Notes: generated by a model not told the origin, from the sequence alone. DNA of 64,000 bases from Anastrepha obliqua (GCF_027943255.1 NC_072893.1:97347784-97411783), one strand, 5' to 3'. Counted from the first letter of the stretch, positions 1 through 10,755 are shown. Made by a program: numbers and translations.

Positions 1-1337
1 TCTTTCAGAAGCTAGCATAATTTTGAAAAATATATTCCAATCAAAACTATTTTTTCACAATTAACAACCAACACTGTAACACATCTCTTCTCACTTATCG
101 ATTTTGTTGTGCGCACAAATATTGACATCCATTAACTCAGCCCGTACCATTTTGTTGAGTGCCTGTTGCACTTCACCGAAGTGAGTATGCATACTATAAA
201 TATATGCGAGTATAACATAATGACTACATATACATGTAAGTATGTATATCTTTAGGTGCATACATATGCACATTTCACTCTGTAATTATGTGGCTGCTTT
301 AATAATGCAATTATCTGCATAGCCAACCTAAATATTATATGTACAAATATTTGCGGTAAAAAAATAACAAAAATAACTAATGAAATTGCAGGTCTAATTT
401 TCAGTAAAATAATAGCTTTTAGTAAACACGCATACTGCAATAAATTCTGCATTGGTGGGAGGCACAAAAATATAAAACTGAGAGTGGCCGTAAATTTTAA
501 GCATATTTCGACATTTTATAAGTTTATTAGTTTTCAAGTGTGACCGTGCATTCAGCTTGTTATTGTAATAAATGGGAATTCACTAGTTTCATGCTTTATT
601 TTATAATCAAAAATTAGCATATAAACCCTGTTTATGGAGATAACCACAAAATAACTGGACGCCTAACATTACAAAAAAAATAAATAAACGGATCAATGCC
701 CCGAACATTTCGATTACAATTTATGAGCAATTAAGTGGCAACTTTTTGTTATTTCATGCTGAAAAAAACGGTATTCTTCAGTATCTAAATTTTCGGTTAA
801 CTACTTTTCAATTATTTCGATATCTCAAAGTTTCGGGAATGAGCCAGAGTTCATACTGATATGAAGGTATTAATGGATTCTACTAATTTTTTGAAAGCTG
901 CTGGAAGTTCTACGAGTATGTCGACTTCTAGTTGTTAGTGAATGCTGTTAGCTATCAGTGACTATTGAAATAACTCATTAACAACCACGCACAAAACAAT
1001 AGTGGCAAGGGGCCGTGTTCTGAATACCGTTATTACTATTACTATACTTACTTCTTATGTCATCCTGAAATAATATATTACTTACATAAGTAAGTAATAA
1101 ATTCACCCATTAATTTGGGAATATTTACTCTTTACCCACAGAATAGTACAAAAATAATTTTTTCTAGGAAAATAGGACAAACTATAAACCCTTTAATTAA
1201 ATTAATAGTAAAATACAAAGAAAGTATAGATCTTTTAGCTGCTAGGTTTGCGGCTATATTTTTATATAGATTTTATACTACATAGTGGCAGGGGTTACGA
1301 AAATGTGTGATACGTAGTGAAAGCTTCTTGAATTCGT
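1..1337. other. AT-rich non-coding stretch
   Basis: I see no convincing gene. Open frames here are short and low in complexity. A small hairpin, ATTACTTAC/GTAAGTAAT, lies near 1077-1099. Nothing else is recognisable. Confidence 0.6.
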
Positions 1338-2066
1338 TTAAGGGGGGACCCTCATTTATCGGGTCAAAAAAATCGATTTTTTGGAAATAATTTTAATCTA
1401 TTCTACAACTATTTAAGAATATACTTTCAAAATTTCAAGTTGATATCTGTATTTTTGAAGGAGTGACAAAATTTTTAACAGGACGCGACGGGTGGCCTGA
1501 TCGCCTGTATCCAAAACTTTAAACGCGTTTTTCTCGAAACATCATTTTTCGATTTTGTGTACACAATTGAGAACGCTGTATTGAACCAATCAGGCTTTAC
1601 AATAGCTCATTTTAAAGATAATTAAATTGTTTTCAATGTGACATTAAGTGTTTTAAAAAAAAAAAGATTTTCATATTTTTTTGTAATTTTAAAGTCAATT
1701 TTTATGCATGAAAAATCACTTTTAACATAAAACTGGGTAAAAAATATCAATTTCGACATTTTTTTTTTAAATCAAAATGTCACATCGAAGGTATTATCCT
1801 AAAGTTTTAAAAAAAAAATTGGTTTTTTTATTTCAGAAAAAAATTCAGAGCGCTAGAATGTACACAGATAGAATGAGGTGCCATGGACGAGGTGTATATT
1901 TCCATACTTAAAATGTTTTTTTTCTTCTCCGAAAATTTTTGTAGACAGTCAAGACATTTATTAAAGTACTTTATGAATTACAAAACGTTTGAAGTTATTT
2001 TACCTGAGAAAAAAATTCCCAAAAATGATACATTTTTCGACCGTCTAAATGAGGGTCCCCCCTTAA
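1338..2066. mobile_element. TTAA-flanked MITE (piggyBac-like target)
   Basis: A 721-bp body (1342-2062) sits between two TTAA tetranucleotides at 1338-1341 and 2063-2066. Its ends are inverted copies of GGGGGGACCCTCATTTA followed by a shared GGTC. TTAA duplication is the hallmark of piggyBac-type insertion, but no transposase is encoded, so this is a non-autonomous element. The interior is A/T-homopolymer rich. The open frame at 1883-2131 lies inside it and has no protein-like features. The superfamily is inferred from the target site only. Confidence 0.75.
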
Positions 2067-3031
2067 TTCGCCAGCTCACCTTGTTTGGACAGGTCTTCAA
2101 ACACTTATGGTGTACTCAAAATTTCATCTAACGAAAGAGGTTAGTTTAAGGTTGGTTACAGCATTTTGTGCTACCACGCCTTACGAAACCCAGCACGGTG
2201 TACAATTTCGCAACAGTGTATGAAATGTGACTACTAAATCAAAGAAAAAACAACAACAATATCTTCAACTTCATATACTGATTCTCAAATCGAATTACAT
2301 ATTTTGTACTAGCAGGCACAGTCTTATGAGTTTTTCCTTATAAGATCATCTTTTAACACTTAAAGCCAGACGATTTTTAAAACAACACAAATGAAGTTTA
2401 TCTGCTTTAGGTGAAACTGAGCTGCATCCACAGGACCTTTTATTGTTGAATAAGCTTTCAAATCGTCAGCTCATATCAAAAAGCTATTAAATGAAAAGCA
2501 GTTACTTATTTGTATATTCTCCAACGATATAATATCAAAAGCAAAGACCCTAATAAACTTCTTTGTGGGGCCCAGTAGAAACCGGTAAAGGCACAGAAGC
2601 AAACTTTCTATTGTGATAACACAACTCTTATTATGTTGATATGGTTTAATTCATCGAAAAAAAAAACCGAATTTAAACGGAATGAGAAACCGTGGCAAAA
2701 GCCTTGGAGAAATCTGTTAATGCTGTCAACTTATCTTTCCAAGATGATATGTGAACTTGCCGCTACTTATCAAGTAATCAGCAGGAAATTTTAGATTGAA
2801 GTTTAGAATTCATTCAGGAAGCTCCAGGTAGTAACAACTAAGGTCTCGGAGTGCACATTTCGTCTTGGATTTTTGCCAGAATAAGGCAAAGTGATTTCAG
2901 ATATGTTTTCGACGTATTGGAAGCAGTCTGTTTAAATCAGTTTCCCTTAGATAGTCATAAAATGTATGGAAAATACTCGCTTAAGCTTTTGAAATTCTAG
3001 TTTTATTATTTTCTTATATTTAGACTTCAAC
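2067..3031. other. non-coding, nothing recognised
   Basis: AT-rich sequence without a credible ORF or repeat between the MITE and the first rosa mariner. Confidence 0.6.
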
Positions 3032-3905
3032 AGCTTATGGGCCATGTAAAATTTGCTTTTTGAATCGGCTATAAAAAAAACTAATCAATATTTTTTCAAA
3101 CTCCTTTTTTTATTAGGAAGATTGAACATTGTCATTTATGAATGAAAACTAATATCGTTAAAATGACTGCCACGACTGGCTTTACAGTAGGCCATTCGAT
3201 CAACCCAATTTTTAAGAACATTTTCGATTGTTTGGGCTCCAATTTCATGAATGGCAACTTCGATTTCGTGTTTTAAAGCATCAATCGTCTGTCGATGGTT
3301 CGCATAGCATTTGTGCTTAACGGCTCCCCACACAAAATAGTCCAATGGGCTTAAATCACAGCTCCGAGGCGGCCAATTGATATCGGAATTTCGGCTGATT
3401 ATTCGGTTTTCAAAAACGGTAGCCAAAAGTTCGAGTGTAACTTTGGCAGTGTGACAAGTTGCACCGTCCTGTTGAAACCAAATGTCGTCCATGTCATCCT
3501 CTTCAATTTTTGGAAACAACTCGTTGAGCATTTCACGGTAACGCTCGCCATTTACTGTAACCGCCGCTCCTCGCTCATTTTCGAAAGAAATGGCCCGATG
3601 ATACCGCCAGACCAAAAACCGCACCAAACAGTGACTCGTTGTGGACGCATTTGCTTCTCTACAGTAACGTGTGGATTTTCTGAGCCCCACCGATGTAAAA
3701 ATGAGCTTCATCAGAAGAGAAGAAGAAGACTCACCTCTTTGGAAATAGGTTTTCAATATTTCCCAATTTTGTTCAAGCGTATAGCGTCCCATTTCGTAAA
3801 TGTCAAACCTTTAAGTAAATTATGAACACATTTGACATGTCATTTGTGTTGCCATTCTCAAAAAAATAGGTGGTTCAAAAAGCAAACGCTATATGGCCCA
3901 CCCTG
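3032..3905 (-). mobile_element. rosa-type (DD41D) mariner, family 1, copy 1, internally deleted
   Basis: The 5' end is intact: CAGGGTGGGCCATATAGCG, reading leftwards from 3905 and followed outward by TA. The 3' end near 3032-3060 is eroded but keeps GGGCCATGTAAAATTTGC. A second copy of the family is at 34850-35695. The transposase inside has lost most of its DNA-binding domain, so the copy is non-autonomous. Its 874-bp length against roughly 1.3 kb for a full mariner fits an internal deletion. Confidence 0.85.
3136..3792 (-). pseudogene. rosa-type mariner transposase, deleted
   Basis: An open frame of 218 codons reads from MGRYTLEQ to the stop. After about 24 residues the frame jumps, with loss of the helix-turn-helix domains, to the first catalytic motif. 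FSDEAHF is still readable there in another frame, so the fusion is frameshifted. The C-terminal catalytic part returns in frame: QQDGATCHTA carries the second Asp and PRSCDLSPLDYF the third. The 41-residue spacing between them places it in the DD41D rosa group rather than DD34D mariner. The C-terminal 'KASRGSHF' is typical of the family. It cannot be a working recombinase without its DNA-binding region. Confidence 0.85.
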
Positions 3906-3907
3906 TA

Positions 3908-4632
3908 CTTGCCTAGGCGAAATGTGAAGCGTAGTGTAGTGAAGCGCACATCATCTTAATTTTCGCTTTCATCGGAATCTGAAAAACCATTAGCACAAAT
4001 CCACTTGTGAATATTCGGGGTTCCAGCTTCAACCTTCAGGAATCGATCGCACGAAAAAATGTTATGAAACCTTCAAAAGCAAAGTAACTTGACTTGGTAA
4101 CAAACTACAAACTACATACTTACATATTTTCAGCATGTCAATTATCTTTAGCTTAGCGAATCCTTTGTTTTCTGCAAAGAACGCAAAGTTTATGCTAAAA
4201 ACATTAACAGCGTTCGTTACGTTCATAACTTAAATTCATTAGCATTCCTAATACAGAAATTACCGGTGAGGTAATTTTGATGATACGTTAAACTGAAAAT
4301 TCGTTATTTATAAATGGAAACTTCGATATTATATTATAAATGATTCGCGATTATTACGGATGCCAAAAATATATAAGGAACGATTTGGTCCGCTCAATTT
4401 GGAAGAAGCAGACTTCTTCAACTACTGTTGACTAGACATAGAACTGGACAAAACCTTTTCAGTCCAAGATATTTTCACAAATCGCTCATTTGCTGCAAGA
4501 GTACCATAATCTAAAAAAAAGAAAATGCTATTGTATTATATATAAAGTTTGCATTAATCCTCCCTTTTGAATGTGCAACGAAAAAGTTTCATCTTCAAGG
4601 AGTGCAACTCCTAGGTTGCTATGCATTCACAC
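3908..4632. other. non-coding, nothing recognised
   Basis: No credible ORF, repeat or RNA gene was seen between the rosa copy and the Transib-like element. Confidence 0.55.
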
Positions 4633-4734
4633 CACTGCACAGTGGTCAAGTAGCCCGACGTTTTGGTCAGAAAACAATAAGTCAAAGAGAAGTAGTACGA
4701 TTTTGATGAAATTTTTACATATAGGGTTTTTTGT

Positions 4735-4990
4735 GTCGCTGATTCTGAAAATGAAATCAGAATTTCAAAATTCAAAATGGCGGACCAAAAATGGCGGACA
4801 TTTTTCGCGAAAAGTGTTCAGATTTTACTAAAATTCACATTACCGAGGTTTTTGGGGTCGCTGATTGTGAATATGAGATCAGAATTTCAAAATTCAAAAT
4901 GGCGGACCCAAAATGGCGGACAGTTTTTGCGAAAAGTTTTCAGATTTTACTGAAGTTCACATTACCAAGGTTTTTGGAGTCTTTGATTTC
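4735..4990 (+). repeat. tandem repeat, about 120-bp unit, two copies
   Basis: Two successive units start at about 4737 and 4857. Each carries the order 'GCTGATT-TGA-ATGA-ATCAGAATTTC', then 'AAAATGGCGGACC', a second ATGGCGGACA, 'GCGAAAAGT-TTCAGATTTTACT' and 'TTCACATTACC-AGGTTTTTGG'. The start of a third unit follows. Partial divergence shows it is not very recent. It lies inside the Transib-like element, just within its left end. Confidence 0.8.
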
Positions 4991-5249
4991 GACAGTAGAC
5001 GTACGATTTTAAAAGAATATTCCACATTAAAAGGGGGGAAAATGTGTCGTGAAAAATAATACACTTAAACTGAAAGTGACGTATCATACATTTATTTATG
5101 AAATTAATTTAAATTTTAATAGGAAGAACATACATTTATTCATATCTCCTCGTCATTGTTCACATCATGAATGCTGTCTGAAAACTTCATTAATGTAATA
5201 AATTAATATAAATATATTTATATATATTAATGTAAATTTATGTAAACTA

Positions 5250-5518
5250 TTCACCGTTACGCTCGTTGAATCGTCCAGCAAGCTTTTATTATTCTCCAGG
5301 AAACGATTTTTTGTGTCTTTCCATTTCTTTTTCAAAACAGAAATAACTTTTATCAAAGCCATTTTTGATTTTTCTTCGATAACATATGAAGGTGTTGTGT
5401 CGTCCATTAGTTTATTACAGATAATTTGTATTAAATTATCAAATTTTTCTGACAGAAAAACATCATGGATGGCATCGAATATTTTCCTTCTTGTCCATGA
5501 AAAAATTTTCTCTTGAAT
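5250..5518 (-). pseudogene. exon-like open frame inside the Transib-like element
   Basis: On the minus strand a polypyrimidine tract ending in AATAG at about 5519 looks like a 3' splice site. It is followed by about 88 codons without a stop. The frame contains 'FSWTRRKIFDAI', 'NLIQIICNKLMDDT' and 'VLKKKWKDTKNRFLENNK'. This is charged, helical, protein-like sequence in an otherwise AT-rich region. A donor-like GTGAAT follows near 5256. I do not recognise the family. Position inside the element suggests a transposase exon remnant, but this is inference. Confidence 0.3.
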
Positions 5519-6390
5519 CCTATTAAAAAAAAAAACTTCCTTTAAAATAATAATTTAATTACCATTTAAAAATACTTATTACATTAATTATTTTATTATT
5601 ATTATTATATGATTTTTTAATATTATCAAAACATGATTTTTATCACTCTTTTGCATAATTATTTATTGTTTTAATAACAATATTCACTATAGAAATTGAG
5701 ATGAAAGTAGAAATAAACACTCTGCATATATTACATTCATTCCTAACATTTGCCAGGCATACACACAAATAAAACCAGTTTCGATCGCCCCCCCGCGGCT
5801 CAAATGCCCCAACACGCGCTTCAAGCTCGGCAGCGACCTGCTGCAAAGAAAGCGTATTTTTGACGAGCGGGGATAGCGCGGGAGCAAGATCTAAACGGAT
5901 TCGAAATCTGTATACTTTTCTGCACTAGGAAACGTAAATATCTCCGCGGCAATTCGTGGCAATAAAAATAATTATCTCTTTCTGAAGAAGTGCAATTAAA
6001 AAAAAAAGAGAAAAAAAGGCTTGTATTGCGTCATTAATATTGCCTCTAAAAATACAACAATATGGTTACAGTAAAGTATTTTCGTAATGTACATATCTTT
6101 CCAAACAACATCCATTTTAGTTTGCCCTTTTTCGTTGAAAAATGGTGAATCTGCAACTATTTTTGTGTGGCGCTCGAAAACGTGCATGCGTACTGTCTCG
6201 CGCGAGTCCCGACAAACGGCACTTTTGAGCGTTCACCACGGAACATCTGTTCAATGTAAACATCTGTCCCTTTGGATTTTAATGCTCCAGTGCCATCTGT
6301 TGACGAATATATGAAGCTTTACCTCAAACGGTAACTTTCGATTTTGGGATTTTTGGCCAAAACGTCGGGCTACTTGACCACTGTGCACTG

Positions 6391-7803
6391 GTGAAATTTG
6401 TGCCTTTACTTGCTCCACCTTCAACTAATGCAGCTCATTTGCTAGCCACCTTGCGTAGAAAAAATAATTTCTGGGAATGAAAATAATTTCTCCGAAATGT
6501 CGAAATGAGTATTTGACAGTATTGAGAAATATATTTTTTGTGAAATAATACAAGTTTGTCCAAAAGTAGGCTCTTAGTGAAGCATGACACTATACTGACT
6601 AAGGATACACCTAAAAATAAAGTTGGCTCTAACTTTTTAACACTACCCTAACTAAAGTGTGCTCTAATTCAGTCAACTGCGAAATGAAACTTTGTAGCCA
6701 ACTCGTAAAAGAATTATGCCGCTCTTGTGTTGACGTGCGCCATCCTTACTCCTAGGTATTCCACCCAATTGCATATGTACATACATATATTTTTTTTTGC
6801 CCCACTGTCGCATTAGCTTATTTTATTCATTTAAGCCGCAGCGTTGGTTTCATATCAGAAAAGCCAATCTCAAGGAACAGATAGCAACAACAACAAAATG
6901 GAGAGCAGATGAAATCTCCATGTATCGGCAGTAAAAAAAGCTTTTGGACACGCTCAAATATTTTTAGCGAGACTAAGGCTGAGCGAAGCTGTTCGGCTTT
7001 ATCGTTGCACGTCCACCAGATTGTGACTCAATTTACTTTCTATATTAACTTGTTTTCCCCATATTCGGATATGAAATATGTGTTCGTATGTGTAAATATA
7101 TTTGCGAAGCTTTACTATTTTTATCCTGCTAACACATGGACAAAACATGTTGATTGCTTCCATCCTAGCCCTTTTTGTTACACGAGATTATATTCATTTT
7201 ATGCTTGTGGTTGAAATTAGATTTGCTGTTGTTGCCGCTGCGTTTGCTGCTTTTGCTGCTTAGGCGAAGTTGTTGTTGATCAAAACTGGGAATCGATAAA
7301 TATTGTGTTGCCAATAATAGCTTTGACATGCTATTGTAGCTCATACAGGTTGTTGTTGCATTTTTTATGTTTGCTGTTCAATGAGTTCATAAAGTTACGA
7401 GCAGAAGCAGTCATAAAATTTAAAGTGTATTATGTATTCGTTTGTGTGGATTATGACCGAGTACTGTTTAAAATTTAATGAATAACAATATGATATAATA
7501 AGAATATGAAATAATGAGTTAACTCTTTTGTTGCTGAAAATACATATCAAGCAGGTGTGGAAAAATTCGATTTTAGATGAAATTATTTTTTGTGTATTAG
7601 TTGTTAAATAAAATATATATTTCATCATAGGAATCAGTTTAGAAAAAATATAATAGCTGATAAATAAATGTTTAAGGGTATTTCTAAAATCAATGCCAAA
7701 TTTGTTTTTAGCTGAATCATTTGCAAAGATCTCCTTGGAAAGGAAACAGTAATGACTGCCTATTCTAAGAATTACTCCTCTGTGTGTTCTTCTAGGCTAT
7801 CGT
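6391..7803. other. non-coding with CAG/GTT-type short repeats
   Basis: No gene was recognised. Short trinucleotide-like runs occur at 6885-6897 (CAACAACAAC) and 7220-7282 (TGCTGTTGTTGCCGCTGC and similar), as is common in fly intergenic or intronic DNA. Confidence 0.55.
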
Positions 7804-8058
7804 TTACTGCTGTTCTGGTATGTGCTGCCATGCAAAAGTCCGTGAACATGTTGGGCCTTCCGCACACAGCGGAATAATACGAGCGGCCGTGTTAACTTCG
7901 TGATGTATGCGATAAAAGTTCGCTGCCGCACACTTGTGCTTAAATTGGGAGCTGCACACGAGTTGTCGGCCGCACGCTATCGTCACAGCATGACGCCTAT
8001 TATTCAGTAGTGCCAGTTGATTTCCATCAAGTACCACAGTGCGCTTTTGATTTTTCAC
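7804..8058 (-). pseudogene. possible FLYWCH-like zinc-finger exon
   Basis: The frame is GC-richer than its surroundings and ends in a stop at 7804-7806. It reads 'KNQKRTVVLDGNQLALLNNRR', then 'ACGRQLVCSSQFKHKCAA', a C-x-H-K-C-rich segment, and 'EVNTAARII'. The order of a hydrophobic 'VLDGNQLALLNNRRH' strand followed by a Cys ... FKHKC segment resembles FLYWCH zinc fingers, such as the variable 3' exons of mod(mdg4)-type genes. The Tyr-Trp-Arg-Cys core is not present, so it may be decayed. An AG acceptor-like site (GAGCGCAG) lies directly upstream at about 8059, next to the SINE tail. The identification is tentative. It is the only candidate for host coding sequence in the first half of the window. 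Confidence 0.3.
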
Positions 8059-8068
8059 TGCGCTCACT

Positions 8069-8102
<34 letters not shown>
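8069..8102 (-). repeat. (TA)n tail of a SINE, split by a mariner
   Basis: An almost pure (TA) run is interrupted once (TATACATATA). It directly abuts the left end of the mariner at 8103. The other half of the same tail (TATATA) continues on the far side at 9383-9390 and leads into the SINE body. The simplest reading is one SINE tail cut by the mariner. Confidence 0.75.
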
Positions 8103-8106
<4 letters not shown>

Positions 8107-9382
8107 TGGCCAAAAAGGCTTGCGGTATTTCCGCAAGCTTGTCTTTGCAAGCGCGTAGTTCTAGTTGTATTCGTCGCATCGGTTCACGCTAGAGCTTTTT
8201 GGAAAGCTCTTTTCACGTGCTAACACGTGTTTGATTAATTGTTGTTTGCTTTTAGTCGTTCGTGAGTTATAATGTCGCAAACATGGAGGAAAATAAAGAG
8301 AAAATACGGCATATTTTACAGTACTACTACGATAAAGGCAAAAATGCATCTCATGCTGCCAATAAAATTTGTGCAGTTTATGGTCCCGATACGGTTTCCA
8401 TTTCCACCGCACAACGATGGTTTCAACGTTTTCGTTCTGGTGCAGAGGTGATCGAAGATGCGCCACGGTCCGGAAGGCCTGTCGTCGAAAATTGCGATAA
8501 AATCGCTGAATTGATCGAAAGAGACCGGCATAGTAGCAGCCGTAGCATCGGCCAAGAGCTGGGCATGAGTCATCAAACCGTTATAAACCATTTGAAGAAG
8601 CTTGGATTCAAAAAGAAGCTCGATGTATGGGTGCCACACGACTTGACGCAAAAAAACATTTTTGCCCGTATGGATGCATGCGAATCGCTTCTGAATCGCA
8701 AAAAAATCGACCCGTTTTTGAAGCGGATGGTGACTGGCGATGAAAAGTGGGTCACTTACGACAACGTGAAGCGCAAACGGTCGTGGTCGAAAAACGGTGA
8801 AGCTGCCCAGACGGTGGCCAAGCCTGGATTGACTGCCAGGAAGGTTCTTCTGTGTGTTTGGTGGGATTGGTAGGGAATCATCCACTATGAGCTGCTCCCC
8901 TTTGGCCAAACGCTCAATTCGGACCTGTACTGCCAACAACTGGACCGTTTGAATGCAGCACTCATTCAGAAGAAGCCATCTTTGATCAATAGAGGCCGAA
9001 TTGTCTTCCATCAGGACAACGCCAGGCCACACACATCTTTGGTGACGCGGCAGAAGCTCCGGGAGCTCGGATGGGAGGTTCTTTTGCATCTACCGTATAG
9101 TCCGGATCTCGCACCAAGTGATTTCCACCTATTTCTGTCCATGGCGAACGAGCTTGGTAGTCGGAAGTTGTCCTCAAGAGAGTCCTGTGAAAATTGGCTC
9201 TCCGAGTTTTTTGACAATAGGGAAGCGAGCTTCTATAAGAGGGGCATTATGAAGTTGGCGTCTCGTTGGGAACTCGTCATCGAACAAAACGGCGCATATT
9301 TGACTTAAATCGCATTATTATAACCAATTTTATGAACAATTGAAAATTCAATAAAAATACCGCAAGACTTTTTTGACAACCT
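8103..9382 (+). mobile_element. mellifera/irritans-type mariner, near complete
   Basis: The ends are AGGTTG-C-AAAAAGGCTTGCGG at 8103 and the inverse of AGGTTGTCAAAAAAGTCTTG ending at 9382. TA dinucleotides flank both sides. The length of 1280 bp is normal for a full mariner. It sits inside the (TA)n tail of a minus-strand SINE. A sister copy with an internal deletion is at 44307-45326. Subfamily placement comes from protein similarity seen by eye. Confidence 0.9.
8283..9308 (+). pseudogene. mariner transposase with a single premature stop
   Basis: The frame is open from ATG 8283 to TAA 9308 (341 codons) except for one TAG at 8871-8873, after 'CVWWDW'. Domains in order: a paired helix-turn-helix ('HILQYYYDKGKNASHAANKI', 'AQRWFQRFRSG', 'MSHQTVINHLKKLG'); the WVPHDL linker; 'VTGDEKW' with the first Asp; 'HQDNARPHTS' with the second; and 'YSPDLAPSDFHLF' with the third. 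The last spacing is 34 residues (DD34D). As read, the stop removes the second and third catalytic aspartates. Everything else looks intact, so the copy is young or was recently inactivated. Confidence 0.92.
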
Positions 9383-9500
9383 TATATATAATTGGCGCGT
9401 ACACCCTTTTTGGGTGTTTGGCCGAGCTCCTCCTCTTATTTGTGGTGTGCGTCTTGATGTTATTCCACAAATGGAGGGACCTACAGTTTCAAGCCTCCAT
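9383..9500 (-). repeat. tRNA-derived SINE, 5'-truncated fragment
   Basis: Reading on the minus strand, this is the 3' part of the SINE found complete at 37733-38060 and 46960-47288. Recognisable pieces are the 'CTCGGCCAAACACCCAAAAA' segment, 'GCGCCAATTATA' and the (TA)n tail. The similarity stops near 9498, so the tRNA-like head is missing. Confidence 0.85.
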
Positions 9501-9827
9501 GTGTTGATTGTATTGCAGGAACCCAAGTTAGAGTTCGGGTGGATCCTTTTCTGGCAGAAGTAAGCTTAAGGTCAGATGCTTAGCTCTATGCTCAAAATTA
9601 GTTTGAAGAGCTTAATATAAATGGCAGCTTTTAATAAAAATTACTGCGATGTTGGGAGTTTTAATCTCGTCTCGCTAATCGTGATTTTCAATTAATCTAT
9701 ATTTGCAAATTATTAGAATAGAACATAAGTGATCACAGTAATAAATACATTTCATTTCATTATTCATTTTTATATAAATAGATATTTATAGGTATGTATC
9801 AAATATATTATAATATATAATATTGAT
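9501..9827. other. non-coding, nothing recognised
   Basis: AT-rich sequence between the SINE fragment and a LINE remnant. No ORF of interest. Confidence 0.5.
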
Positions 9828-10085
9828 TATCTCTGCTTCGTGCTGTTTCAACCAACCAATCAATAGTCCTTAACTCCATCCATTGTCTGATGTTACCAAT
9901 TCCTAGTTTGCCTTCGATTTTGCCTTGCACAATAAGTTGTAATAACCCATATTTAGGACCACCCATAATATGACCAAAATATGCGGTTTTGCGGCGCTTT
10001 ATCTTTAGGAACAGCTCTCTATCCTTTCGAAGTTTGGTTGAGCTTTCTTTGTTACTGATATTCCTGAATGCTTTGATAACTCCCA
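9828..10085 (-). pseudogene. LINE C-terminal fragment
   Basis: The minus strand reads a continuous stretch with 'FLKIKRRKTAYFGHIMGGPK', 'YGLLQLIVQGKIEG' and 'GIGNIRQWMELRTIDWLVETA'. This matches the conserved tail of insect non-LTR polyproteins (usual form KRRKLQYFGHIMR ... GKIEGKRGPGRR). No reverse-transcriptase core precedes it, so it is a truncated, degenerate 3' fragment. The exact clade is not decidable from this piece. Confidence 0.7.
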
Positions 10086-10576
10086 GAATAGAAGGTAGGT
10101 TTTGTTAAAAAATTATGATATTTTAGATATAATATTTATTATACCATAATTTGCATCGTTTTCATTAGTACATGTGTGAATTACTTTTGTGTTTCGTAAA
10201 AATTTGGAATTTTTATAAAGTTTGATTGGGAAATAAAAAAATTCCCTGCGGAGTTAAAATTTTCAGCATTATTGTGACATTCATTGCTTTAATTAACTCA
10301 GTTACGAATTTTAATTTTAAAACGGACAAATTGGTATTGCTAATTAATAATGTTAAATTTTTTAACGCGTGAAAGCCATTGAAAAGTGTCCAATAAAATG
10401 AGCTGTCTCGAAAGCAATTAATTAATAATTATTCCGCAATGACTGCCTATGGTTCAAGTCAACTGTTCATGAACGCATACACAAATAAACATAAAATCAG
10501 AGAATCATTTGCGCATTGCTGAAATTAACACACAAGCAACATATGTATAAGTATGTACGAGTGCGTAGTGGATATA
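10086..10576. other. non-coding, nothing recognised
   Basis: AT-rich and without usable ORFs, up to the left end of the composite mariner. Confidence 0.5.
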
Positions 10577-10755
10577 CAAGGTGAAGTCCAAAATAAACAA
10601 AACTGGCGACATAAAAATATTTTTGATGGTGCCATCTTTTTAATGAGTTAGTGTGTTGGAAGTTACATCCCTAGCTGTTACATCCTCGCCCTGATATTTG
10701 GTTCAGAGGAAGCGAAGTTATTGCGTATCAGTATGTTTGTGTCATCGGTATAAAA

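Larger units (their letters stand above)
4633..6390. mobile_element. Transib-like DNA transposon (5-bp TSD, CACAGTG ends)
   Basis: Near-perfect inverted ends CACAGTGGTCAAGTAGCCCG (continuing ACGTTTTGG) occur at 4638-4666 and 6357-6385. They are flanked by identical 5-bp direct repeats CACTG at 4633-4637 and 6386-6390. Transib elements, the transposon relatives of RAG1, have 5-bp duplications and CACWRTG termini, and both features are seen here. Inside are a two-unit tandem repeat (4735-4990), an exon-like minus-strand frame (5250-5518), and a GC-richer patch near 5790-5890. No complete transposase is visible in 1.75 kb, so the element is probably non-autonomous or intron-broken. Alternative: another superfamily with similar ends, since the flanks are partly palindromic. 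Confidence 0.65.

Noticed and set aside
1883..2131. 82-codon frame in the TTAA MITE
   Set aside because: It crosses the element boundary, is AT-driven and lacks any motif.
8316..9089. 257-codon minus-strand frame
   Set aside because: It is the reverse shadow of the mariner transposase, which has recognised domains on the plus strand.
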